A DNA stretch of 64,000 bases from Candidatus Uabimicrobium amorphum (GTDB lineage: Bacteria; Planctomycetota; Uabimicrobiia; Uabimicrobiales; Uabimicrobiaceae). Below the pieces are notes generated by a model. It made no database searches. It was not told the DNA's origin and was given only the letters and a program-made list of their open reading frames with translations. The DNA is taken from positions 1,736,001 to 1,800,000 of the forward strand of contig NZ_AP019860.1 of the NCBI RefSeq assembly GCF_009002475.1. Direction: 5' to 3'. Position 1 is the stretch's first letter. Each line of letters begins with the position of its first letter. The translations under genes and the position numbers were made by a program. This document shows, one piece after another, positions 33,479 through 41,825 of this stretch.

Positions 33479-35801
33479 CACTTTCGTTTGCACCACTTGT
33501 TATATTGTCAAATGCATCAGATGCACCACCGCCGCCTGCAGAGCCGCCGCCGTCGCCACCAGGACCGTCACCGCCACCGCTAGCTCCACTGTCGCCGCCG
33601 CCTGTGTCACCACCACCGTCGCCGCCTGCGTCACCACCGCCGTCGCCACCTGCGTCACCACCGTCGCCGCCTGCATCACCGTCGCCACCTGCATCACCGT
33701 CGCCGCCTGCATCACCGTCGCCGCCTGCATCACCGTCGCCGCCGTCTCCTTCGCCACCGTCGCCGTCGCCGCCGTCTCCTTCACCGCCGTCTCCGTCACC
33801 TTCACCGTCGCCGCCGTCACCTTCGCCGTCTCCTTCGCCGTCTCCTTCGCCGTCTCCTTCGCCGTCTCCTTCGCCGTCTCCTTCGCCTTCGCCGTCTCCG
33901 CCGCCATCGCCGTCTCCGCCGCCATCGCCGTCACCGCCACTAGAAGATGTAAGACCAGTTTGATTGGTACTACTCTCTGCGGTTTGGTCAATCATGTCGC
34001 CCATGGCATCAGCAAATTGCGGATTTTCATCGGCAAGATTAATCATGCTACCAACACCACTTTGGTCAAGGGTATCCGGGTTAGACTCGGGAACATTTGC
34101 CACAACCTCATAACTTCCTTCAGGATCAATGTTCCCCTCGGTAACGGCTACGCTACCTGAGTTCACAATATTTTGTGGTTCTTGCGTTACTTCTTGTCCC
34201 GCAGAACTACTCACTTGGGAGTTAGGGTTGTCTTCCATCAATGCCGCATCAGATTGAAAACTAGCTGTGGCATCGCCGCTACCAGCAAGAGAATTATCAC
34301 TAGATTGCTCAATGAGAGTATCAGGAGCTGTTCCCTCTTGGGGCGTTCCATCCAATTGGTCAAAAGATCCTTCCTCAAAGTTCATGAAGGATTGGTGATT
34401 CTGTGTGTCGACATTACTCATATCGGTACTCACAGAACTAGTCGCTTGGCTACTAGGATTTAGGGCCATAGAGTCAACCGTGTTGTTGATTGCTCCCTGA
34501 ATGCCATTAAAACTTGGTTGTTCAAATGCTGTATTATAGCTGGTGTACACGTTACTTGCTTGCGCTGCTGACTCTCCAGGACTGATCATCTCCGCCCCAA
34601 CGTAATTTCCAGTGGTATCTACATTTCCAGAAAGGGTTGTTTGCGCAGATTGCCCCGTTGCAGCATCGTGACCATATTCAACAACTGTACCACGAAGTCC
34701 ACATACCATGTTTGGCGTTTGTAAATAACTTTTCACTTTGGACTTTTTACCACTCTTAAACCACATCTTTCCGGTAAAGCAGGTTATACGACGCTCTTTC
34801 TTTTTTGAGTTTGGTTTTTTGTGCTGTTGAATCAAGGTACTGGTAAATGGGCGTATTTTTAACAAACCGCCATCGGCAAATTTCACCTGGACCTTGCCAC
34901 GTTTTGTTTGAACATGGTCTCCCGCATATAGAATTCGTCCTGGTTTTTTGATACGTTCAATCTTTCGTCCCGAACGAACTATGGCAAAACCTTTCACTCT
35001 TAGAACACGTCCCACCTGCGGTTTTGTGGGAACTGCTGCGATTTCGACAACTGTACCACGAAGTCCACATACCATATTTGGTGTTTGTACGTAGTTTTTA
35101 ATTTTTTTGTTAAAACCACTTTTCATCCATAATTTACCGGAAAAACAGGTAACGCGTCGCTTGGTTTTACCTTCTTTTTTCTTCTCTTGTATACGGATGC
35201 GCGAAAAAGGTCTTACCTTGATCACTGCACCATCGTTTAAAGTAACAATCGCTTTACCGCGTTTTGTCTGAATACGGTCATCGGCATAAACAAGAACACC
35301 TTTTTTCTTCACACGCAGTATCTTTTTACCAGACTGGAGGATGACACGTCCTTTAACTGCGGTAATCGAACCGATTTCTTTTTTCTTCGGAAAAGCACCA
35401 ATCTCTACTTCTGTACCACGAAGTCCACATACCATGTTTGGTGTTTGTAGATAATTCTTAACTTTGGACTTCTTTCCACTTTTAAACCATACTTTTCCTG
35501 CAAAACACGTTACTCTACGTGTTTTTTTGCCTTTTTCTATTTTGTTACCTATACGAGTACTAGAAAACGGACGCACAGTCATTTGAGCGCCATCGTTAAA
35601 TAGTATTTTCGCATGTCCTTTTTTCGCCTGAATGAAATCTCCATTGCTTAGCGGTTGGTTTTTGCTCTTCAAGCGAAAGATTTTCTTTCCGCTTTTGACA
35701 ATAACGTATCCTCTAAAGGACTGTACTTTTGCAATAGATTCGCAAAAACAAAAGGGTATTAAGAAAATAATAGAGAAAAGTATTGTAAATTTTCGTAACA
35801 T
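33438..35801 (-). CDS. Secreted protein with three FecR-like domains and acidic Gly-rich tail
   Basis: 787 residues. A signal peptide (MLRKFTILFSIIFLIPFCFC) is followed by three consecutive FecR-type units (about 25-135, 145-255 and 265-375). Each has KSGKK or equivalent, RRVTCFAGKVWFKSG and a nearly invariant QTPNMVCGLRGT, with two conserved cysteines. A Ser/Asn/Gln-rich region (380-610) leads to a low-complexity tail of Gly, Asp and Glu (about 615-770). FecR-like repeats outside iron signalling are probably carbohydrate- or envelope-binding. It heads the polysaccharide operon with a strong GGAG ribosome-binding site. Confidence 0.85.
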   Translation of the reverse strand: MLRKFTILFSIIFLIPFCFCESIAKVQSFRGYVIVKSGKKIFRLKSKNQPLSNGDFIQAKKGHAKILFNDGAQMTVRPFSSTRIGNKIEKGKKTRRVTCFAGKVWFKSGKKSKVKNYLQTPNMVCGLRGTEVEIGAFPKKKEIGSITAVKGRVILQSGKKILRVKKKGVLVYADDRIQTKRGKAIVTLNDGAVIKVRPFSRIRIQEKKKEGKTKRRVTCFSGKLWMKSGFNKKIKNYVQTPNMVCGLRGTVVEIAAVPTKPQVGRVLRVKGFAIVRSGRKIERIKKPGRILYAGDHVQTKRGKVQVKFADGGLLKIRPFTSTLIQQHKKPNSKKKERRITCFTGKMWFKSGKKSKVKSYLQTPNMVCGLRGTVVEYGHDAATGQSAQTTLSGNVDTTGNYVGAEMISPGESAAQASNVYTSYNTAFEQPSFNGIQGAINNTVDSMALNPSSQATSSVSTDMSNVDTQNHQSFMNFEEGSFDQLDGTPQEGTAPDTLIEQSSDNSLAGSGDATASFQSDAALMEDNPNSQVSSSAGQEVTQEPQNIVNSGSVAVTEGNIDPEGSYEVVANVPESNPDTLDQSGVGSMINLADENPQFADAMGDMIDQTAESSTNQTGLTSSSGGDGDGGGDGDGGGDGEGEGDGEGDGEGDGEGDGEGDGEGDGGDGEGDGDGGEGDGGDGDGGEGDGGDGDAGGDGDAGGDGDAGGDGDAGGDGGDAGGDGGGDAGGDGGGDTGGGDSGASGGGDGPGGDGGGSAGGGGASDAFDNITSGANESDVTNENGDSGGGQ
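33520..33950. repeat. GC-rich minisatellite encoding Gly/Asp/Glu tail
   Basis: The stretch consists of 3-, 6-, 9- and 18-base units (variants of CCGTCGCCGCC with CTGCATCA or TCTCCTTCG) and is far richer in G+C than the rest of the window. All six frames are open here, giving long spurious ORFs on the plus strand. Length variation in multiples of three is likely. Confidence 0.9.
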
Positions 35802-36054
35802 ATTTTTCTCCTACCTAGATTTCCAAGTAAGTAATCTCATATTTTTTCCATGAAAAAAATTTAACTTAAAATATTATTGCAGCCTGACTTGCAGGAATTA
35901 TTTACTATATTTATGGTTGAAGCCATTTACATAAAAATGAACAAATGGCCACAACCTATTTAAGCTTTTTATTGCATAGTGATTTTGCAGAATATCACCA
36001 TACGATTATAACACCTTACCTTACAAAGATGCTAGTAATTTCCGGAGGCATATT
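35802..36054. other. 253 bp gap with an inverted repeat
   Basis: No gene is supported. At 35915-35928 and 35943-35956 an inverted repeat (GGTTG, two mismatched bases, GCCATTT) could be a regulatory or terminator-like structure between the cyclase gene end and the polysaccharide operon start. The promoter of that operon must lie here, but I cannot place it with confidence. Confidence 0.45.
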
Positions 36055-39000
36055 TTATTTCGATGCTAAACGGAACACGCCATCCCACTCTTCTCCTTCT
36101 GCAACAGGAGGAGTTTCTTTAAAGATTTTACAACGTTCAATGAAAACTTCAGATGGGGTTGTCTTGCCATCGGGAAAACGCTCATATTCTAGAGCTTCAT
36201 GGAATTTCGCCAGAGCTTCATCCCACTTCATTTCTTGGTAAAGCTTCATTGCCTCATCAAAAAGCGGTAGTAAAATTTTCTCCCGCGGAGATAAGTCGTT
36301 CTTGAGCGAAATAACTTCAAAGACTTTTACCGGTTCCGACTTACCAACAACGGTAATCTTGTCGATGAAACGAATTTCTACCATTTCATCCATGCGCACT
36401 TTACGCTGTAACTCAACGTGTTCGAATTCGTGCTCTGCGGTAAAATGACTCACTAGAGTGTATACGCCATATTGTTTCGCCCCCGATTCTAATCGTGCCG
36501 CTAAGTTTACAGGGTCTCCCATCATCGTATAATTCATACGCGTCTTGGACCCCATGTTACCAACCACGATTTCTCCGACATTTATTCCGATACGCATGCG
36601 CATATCGTGAACGATCTTTGGCCACTTGTCACCAGGTGCCCACTCTTCGTCGGGAAGACTTTTCACATTGCGATTTTCCACAGAACGTTCTTGACGCCAT
36701 TTTGCCTTCAAGTCCTCAAGTTTGTCTTGCATGCGTATCGCCGCTTTACAAGCGAAAAAAGCGTGTTCAGTGCTTTTTAGAGGTGCTCCAAAAAACGCAA
36801 TAATCGCATCACCTTCGTATTTATCCAGAGTCCCCTGTTCTTCCAGAAGAATATCCGTCATCGCCGTTAGATATTCGTTGAGAAGTTCAACAACCTGTGT
36901 GGCAGTTAATTTCTCCGAAAAAGTAGAAAAACCTTGAATGTCTGTAAAGTACGCGGTAAATATTCCACTTTCACCACCCAACTGCGGTTGTACCTTAGAG
37001 TCATACATGATATCGATCAATTCCGGCGAAATATATTGAGAAAAAGTATTCTGCAAAAATTTGCGATTTCGTTCTTCGGTCAGTAATCTCATGGAAATGA
37101 TGCCCGAAAATAAAATCGTATTCACCAAAAATAAAGGTATCATATTTAGGTATAAGTTATCTCGGTAAAATATCATGTAACCAATTACACCCACCGAGAC
37201 AATACCAGCAGCAAACAAGAACAAGCAATAGCGGATGTTCGACCATCTGTAAACCATCGCCAAGATAAAGGCAAAGACAAAAAAGATGACCATTTGCGTT
37301 GTGGCATTTACATTAAGGATTTGGTTATCGACAACAATGGTGTTAAATGCATTGGCCATAACCCCAATTCCGAACATGTCTCCAAAAGGTGTGGTTTTTA
37401 CGTCATCCGCCATACCTGTCGAATAGGCTCCGACAAAAAGATATTTACCGTAATAATTGTACACTCCTTCTGCATATACGTTGTAGATGGCCTCTAGCAA
37501 CTTCCGCTTTGTCATGGGGGGAACTTGTTCAGGAGGTAACCCCATTTGTTGCGACCAATCCTTGTAGTAGCGAGTGTAATTACGAAAACTAAATTTTTTC
37601 CCTGGAAACTGTTCTGCCATTTGCTCAAAAAACATCGCATAAAAAAAATAAAAGCCTTCTATTTGGTTTTCTTCGAGAATGTATGTCTGAAATTCCTCTT
37701 CGCCACCTTCCGGATAGGCACTTGTGAAATCAGAAATGACCGATTGTCTTTTTTTCTCGCACAAGTTTTTATACCATGCGACGGTCTCTGGCGCAATTTT
37801 TTCGCCTTTGCCAGGAAAGTCAGGAACAAAACCAATGTTGTAACCATCGAGAAAACTTTTTACTGGAATAGTATTGTACGTTTCTACGGAGGCCGTTTGT
37901 TCGTTAAAGTTATCTATACGTAAGCGTCCAGGGTAGTTGATAGGTACTTGATGTTTAATTGGGTTGAGGTTAGAATCTTCCACGATAGGCGTTTTAATAA
38001 CAATGTCTTGCTTTTTATAAAAAATACACTGTATTTTTTGTGACTTTGCTGCCAACGCCGCATCGTATATTTCTTTACCATCTATTAGGCGATAACCGCC
38101 CTCCTCTTCGACAAGGTGGATAGGATATGCGGGAGCCCCATCTTCCTCCATTTGTTCAACAAGTGCCTCATACAACAAATAATTATACAAATTCTTGCTG
38201 TATTGTTGCGGCTCATTGATATTCTTGATTTTTTCCTTTAGTGAATCAAGACTGCGTTTTTGAGGTTTTTTGTCTATGGGAACATGACTTCCTTTGAGGA
38301 TCACCTCTTCCTCTTTTATAACAACCGCATCTCTCTTTATACGGTAGTGCGTTAGAAGCATGTTCAAAACACTCGAGTAAAGATAAAATTTCTGTCCTTC
38401 GCTGTTTTGATACACGTGAACCATGGGGAAACGTCGCAAAATTAAATCTTGATCAGGTAATGCATTCACAGTTGAAAGCATTGAATTCACTGCAAACTTA
38501 TCGAGAACAGGTTCAAGGGAGCGGAACATGGGAACGGCATCCTCGGGAGCTTTTTGAGAGTATTGCTGTACGAGATTTTCCGTTTCCTGAATTTGCTTTA
38601 TATATGAAATATCAGGACGTGCCTGCGAAACAAGAAATAAGTCGGTATATATATTGTCGTATTTTTTCAAAGCTTGTGCAAACTTATCGTCCGACTTACT
38701 AAAAATAGAACTCACTTTTTCTAGAAGCTGTGGTTCGTTTTGCAACTCTGTTGCCACGGTTTTGGGCACACGCTCTGGTAATACAAACGTTATATCGAGT
38801 TGCATTTGTTTTGGTCCGAATTTGTTTACAGCATTGATATACTGAGCATAAACATCTCTATACCAAGGCCATTTACCGATGTTTCCAAGAGAAACATCAT
38901 CGATTTTTACGATTAAAGTATCTTCATGAGTAAAGGGATTGACTTCTTCTCCTCCCATATACTGCTCTAGTTTTACTTCGCGTCTATCGAAAAAGAAATC

Positions 39001-39108
39001 GCGGACAAGGTACTCTGCGCGATCAAAAGCGGTAAAACGCGTTAAAAAACCATGTAATACAAAAATCGCAATACTAATGAAAATAACATACAGAATGTTT
39101 TTTTTCAC
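36055..39108 (-). CDS. CHASE2-domain adenylate/guanylate cyclase
   Basis: 1017 residues. A membrane helix (about 5-22) precedes a large extracytoplasmic CHASE2 sensor (about 30-610, with a conserved start DDVSLGNIGKWPW and end GKYLFVGAYSTGMADDVKT). Three membrane helices (about 615-690) lead to a class III cyclase domain (about 715-950) with YFTDIQGFS (metal Asp), DKYEGDAIIAFFG (purine-recognition Lys and second metal Asp) and DPVNLAARLE. The residues favour cAMP over cGMP. A short TPR-like tail follows. It starts at GTG 6 nt after GGAG. It probably makes a cyclic nucleotide in response to an envelope signal. Confidence 0.93.
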   Translation of the reverse strand: MKKNILYVIFISIAIFVLHGFLTRFTAFDRAEYLVRDFFFDRREVKLEQYMGGEEVNPFTHEDTLIVKIDDVSLGNIGKWPWYRDVYAQYINAVNKFGPKQMQLDITFVLPERVPKTVATELQNEPQLLEKVSSIFSKSDDKFAQALKKYDNIYTDLFLVSQARPDISYIKQIQETENLVQQYSQKAPEDAVPMFRSLEPVLDKFAVNSMLSTVNALPDQDLILRRFPMVHVYQNSEGQKFYLYSSVLNMLLTHYRIKRDAVVIKEEEVILKGSHVPIDKKPQKRSLDSLKEKIKNINEPQQYSKNLYNYLLYEALVEQMEEDGAPAYPIHLVEEEGGYRLIDGKEIYDAALAAKSQKIQCIFYKKQDIVIKTPIVEDSNLNPIKHQVPINYPGRLRIDNFNEQTASVETYNTIPVKSFLDGYNIGFVPDFPGKGEKIAPETVAWYKNLCEKKRQSVISDFTSAYPEGGEEEFQTYILEENQIEGFYFFYAMFFEQMAEQFPGKKFSFRNYTRYYKDWSQQMGLPPEQVPPMTKRKLLEAIYNVYAEGVYNYYGKYLFVGAYSTGMADDVKTTPFGDMFGIGVMANAFNTIVVDNQILNVNATTQMVIFFVFAFILAMVYRWSNIRYCLFLFAAGIVSVGVIGYMIFYRDNLYLNMIPLFLVNTILFSGIISMRLLTEERNRKFLQNTFSQYISPELIDIMYDSKVQPQLGGESGIFTAYFTDIQGFSTFSEKLTATQVVELLNEYLTAMTDILLEEQGTLDKYEGDAIIAFFGAPLKSTEHAFFACKAAIRMQDKLEDLKAKWRQERSVENRNVKSLPDEEWAPGDKWPKIVHDMRMRIGINVGEIVVGNMGSKTRMNYTMMGDPVNLAARLESGAKQYGVYTLVSHFTAEHEFEHVELQRKVRMDEMVEIRFIDKITVVGKSEPVKVFEVISLKNDLSPREKILLPLFDEAMKLYQEMKWDEALAKFHEALEYERFPDGKTTPSEVFIERCKIFKETPPVAEGEEWDGVFRLASK

Positions 39109-39180
39109 AACAATCTCCGTAAAATGTAGTGATATTCCTTTACAACTTTAATTTTCGGCTTTATTTTCCATCTGAAATAA

Positions 39181-39218
39181 AAAAAATGCGAAAATTGTTC
39201 ATAATTCTCGCATTTTTT
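39181..39218. terminator. Bidirectional-looking terminator
   Basis: The arms AAAAAATGCGA and TCGCATTTTTT close a loop of 16 nt, with T tracts on both strands. It follows the thioredoxin-fold gene on the minus strand, separating it from the cyclase gene. Confidence 0.8.
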
Positions 39219-39258
39219 ATATTTCATTACCAGTATAAAATTGTTTTACAATGTGCAA

Positions 39259-40137
39259 CTATGAGCGGTTGCGTCTTCTATTCCTTCTCATGGGTTTTTC
39301 ATGTCCAGGGACACCTTTGTTGTATTTGTATTTCTTACGTCCCATATCAATATACTTTGCCGTGTCAAATAGCTCAAATGGTATAAAAGGACGTTCCGCC
39401 ATGCGTTCATGTAATACTTGATCTGAACTCTTTAACCCTGTATCAATGAATGCATGTACGCGTTTAAAATCAGACTCTTTGCGCTTTTCGATATTTTTGA
39501 CGTCAAAACCTTGTAGTTTGCTTTGCTTTTGCAATTTTGCGTCGGAGAAAAAGGCTTTTTCAAGATGTGTATTTAAAAATAGTTCGTTGCGTTGTGAGAT
39601 AGGTAGTTTGGTATTGTGGTACAACTTATTCAGGGATACCGCCAACTTAGCTTCGGAAAGAAAGGCTTCGGGATTCCAGAAACCAGGCAAACAGTTTACC
39701 ACACGTGCGTCTTTGGTCATAAAAAACATTTGCACGTTGTGATGTCCTGAGCAGTTGGTCACGGTAACAGCTTCGTAAGAAGGTAAGTGCGTGTTTGATG
39801 TACCTGCATAGTTTGTTTTTCCCGCAATATTGCGCAGTCCACTAATGAAGTGCTTTTGCATAAATCTCATTACACGTTTATCAGAGAGCGTCACGGCTCT
39901 CAAAGAGTGGCCAGCGCTTCACAATCCGCCATCTAATTCGCCGACGACTTGCAACCAAAAAATCATTTTATTTTTTTTCGTTGCTTCTTTTTGTAGTTCT
40001 TCTAAAGAGTCACTCCAGTCATAGACCGCCATAACTTTGGCAACGTTTTTCTTCACCTGACTTGCGGACACCGCTTGCTTTAAAGTATCGGCATTTACAA
40101 GTGTTAAAAATAGTAACAGTAACAATAACTTTTTCAT
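39259..40137 (-). CDS. Thioredoxin-fold secreted protein with in-frame TGA, candidate selenoprotein
   Basis: Reading from the ATG at 40137, after a strong AGGAGG, one frame is open for 292 codons except for a single TGA at 39919-39921 (position 73). Residues 1-16 are a signal peptide. The segment before the TGA (SLEELQKEATKKNKMIFWLQ) and after it (LRAVTLSDKRVMRFMQKHF, then VQMFFMTKDARVV and GFWNPEAFL) follow the thioredoxin fold. By the spacing to TLSD, the TGA falls at the first Cys of CxxC (TGA-Ser-Ala-Gly). Immediately downstream (39901-39884) is a hairpin GAGAGC-CGTGAC-GCTCTC with G second in the loop, 23 nt from the TGA, fitting bacterial SECIS rules. The alternative is a recent nonsense mutation. 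No ribosome-binding site precedes the downstream half. Confidence 0.7.
39884..39901 (-). promoter_or_regulatory. Candidate bacterial SECIS hairpin
   Basis: 6 bp perfect stem GAGAGC/GCTCTC with the six-base loop CGTGAC. The loop begins 23 nt after the in-frame TGA at 39919, inside the usual window for SelB-dependent hairpins, and has G as its second loop base. Recognition by SelB is inferred; the sel genes are not in this window. Confidence 0.55.
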
Positions 40138-40146
40138 AGTAGCCTC

Positions 40147-41661
40147 CTATTTATTCTGTTGCTTGCTCCACCAACTTTTCCATTCCTTGACGTTAGAAAA
40201 TGGTAGAGAAGTAATTTGTGATAAAGTGGCAATTATTTTGTCGCGAATCACAGTATTTTTTGTCGTTAAGGTCGCCATCAACTTTGGAATGGCGTGTTCT
40301 GCTTTTGCGGCGGTAAGAGCGTTTAAAATGGCAAGACTTCTCGTCTCATCGCGTTTGTTGAGTTTTTTAACAAGATATTTTGTCATTTCAGGATCTTGTA
40401 GTTTGGTGAAATCGTCGACAATACTATTTTGCAAAGTCAAAAGTCTTTGCTGTTGTTTCTTTTGTATTTCCGCCTTCTTTTGAGATAACTCCAGTAAACG
40501 TTGGTGCTTCTCCAAATCGTCTCGTGACATATTTTGTTTTTGTTTCGCTAAATCTAAAAGCTTCTGAACGCGTTTCTCCAAAAAAGTAATATTTTTGTTT
40601 AGGTCATGGTTCAAACTCTCAGAGTACTCGACCAACTCCAACATTTTTTTTGCTGCTTTTAGTGAGGAAGAACCAGACAACTGTGACAACATTGGCTGCA
40701 AACTTTGCGATGAAATACTCGGAAATGCATAGCTTTCCAGTATGGTTATTAATTTTTTAGCAAGTGCATCTAAATCATATGAGCGTTCCGCTATTTTCGG
40801 TTCTTTGTTTTCGCGTATATCTTTTTTTTCCGGCACTTCCACAACGGTCTTTTCTTCGGTGAGTTCTTCTTCAGGTTCTGTATTTTCTATATCTTTCGTT
40901 TCTTCAACAAGCACTGCTTTATCTTCGTTATCTATTCCGTTTTCAGATACATCCTTATTCGTATTTTTACGTTTCTGGAGTAACCGATCTCTCTGTTTTC
41001 TCACCAAACGCAACTGACCTTGTGTCAGCGACAATAAATTCTGTTTTTTTTCTACTTGGCGTTTTTGTTGCGCTATTTGTTGTTGCTGGTCTTCAATTTT
41101 AGTTTGTAAGGCGGCGGTTGTATGCTCATTTTCGGCAATCTGTTTTTTATAAGTCGCTACCTCATTTTCGATCTTCGAAAGTTTCTTGCGCAGGTCACCA
41201 ACGGCATTTTCGTCTTTTAATTTTTCCTCGCGAGGAATGAAAGCAAAAATGGCACACAGTACTGCAATAACCCATGGAAGTACATAGCCTAGTTTCGGCT
41301 TCTCGCGGGATGGTTCTTCTAATAAGGCACTGACGTTTTCTTCGCTCGATTTTTTGGCAGTCGATGACTGCCCCTCCATATACATCAAGCGCCAATGTTC
41401 CCCAAGAACAATTTCATCTCCATCCTTGAGATATTGTCCGCAAGCTTTTTCTCTCCCCACGAAAGTGCCATTTCGCGAAGAAAAATCATATATAACGACA
41501 CCTTCCCCGGTACGAATTAAAATACAATGCGCCTTAGAAACATTGGCATCGTTAATTTGTATCTCACTAGAAGAAGAACGCCCTATACGTGTTAAACCAA
41601 GCGCAACAGGAGTATCTTCACGCTCGGGATCTGTAACAAAAATAATAAAAGGATCTTGCAT
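40147..41661 (-). CDS. FHA domain membrane protein with coiled coil and HEAT-like repeats
   Basis: About 504 residues from the ATG at 41661. The FHA domain (about 1-95) has LTRIGRSSSSEI, SKAHC and SSRNGTFVG, so phosphothreonine binding looks intact. One membrane helix follows (about 125-140: GYVLPWVIAVLCAIFAFI), then long coiled-coil segments (about 150-270 and 340-420) and HEAT-like helical repeats at the end (AILNALTAAKAEHAIPKLMATL). It probably recruits phosphorylated partners of the many kinases here to the membrane. The TTG at 41703 is rejected for lack of a ribosome-binding site. Its stop lies 9 nt before the thioredoxin-fold gene, so the two are likely cotranscribed. Confidence 0.88.
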   Translation of the reverse strand: MQDPFIIFVTDPEREDTPVALGLTRIGRSSSSEIQINDANVSKAHCILIRTGEGVVIYDFSSRNGTFVGREKACGQYLKDGDEIVLGEHWRLMYMEGQSSTAKKSSEENVSALLEEPSREKPKLGYVLPWVIAVLCAIFAFIPREEKLKDENAVGDLRKKLSKIENEVATYKKQIAENEHTTAALQTKIEDQQQQIAQQKRQVEKKQNLLSLTQGQLRLVRKQRDRLLQKRKNTNKDVSENGIDNEDKAVLVEETKDIENTEPEEELTEEKTVVEVPEKKDIRENKEPKIAERSYDLDALAKKLITILESYAFPSISSQSLQPMLSQLSGSSSLKAAKKMLELVEYSESLNHDLNKNITFLEKRVQKLLDLAKQKQNMSRDDLEKHQRLLELSQKKAEIQKKQQQRLLTLQNSIVDDFTKLQDPEMTKYLVKKLNKRDETRSLAILNALTAAKAEHAIPKLMATLTTKNTVIRDKIIATLSQITSLPFSNVKEWKSWWSKQQNK

Positions 41662-41825
41662 ATTGTACTCAGCTATAACTGACCTAGAAGATAAATAACA
41701 CAAAACATCACAAGAGATTTACTCTATCCTAACTCGATCCCGAACCCACTTTTTTCCTTTCTGGAAGTAGAATAGAGTTAGGACTATAGTTTAATAAGTG
41801 TAAACCCAACAACTGTTTCAGTGAA

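Noticed and set aside
33402..34160. Plus-strand Pro/Ser- or Ala/Thr-rich proteins over the GC-rich repeat
   Set aside because: They are shadows of the acidic Gly-rich tail of the FecR protein, which has signal peptide, domains and ribosome-binding site on the minus strand.
39259..39903. Separate gene starting at TTG 39903
   Set aside because: No ribosome-binding site, same frame as the signal-peptide fragment upstream, and it begins in the middle of the thioredoxin fold; one gene with an in-frame TGA fits better.
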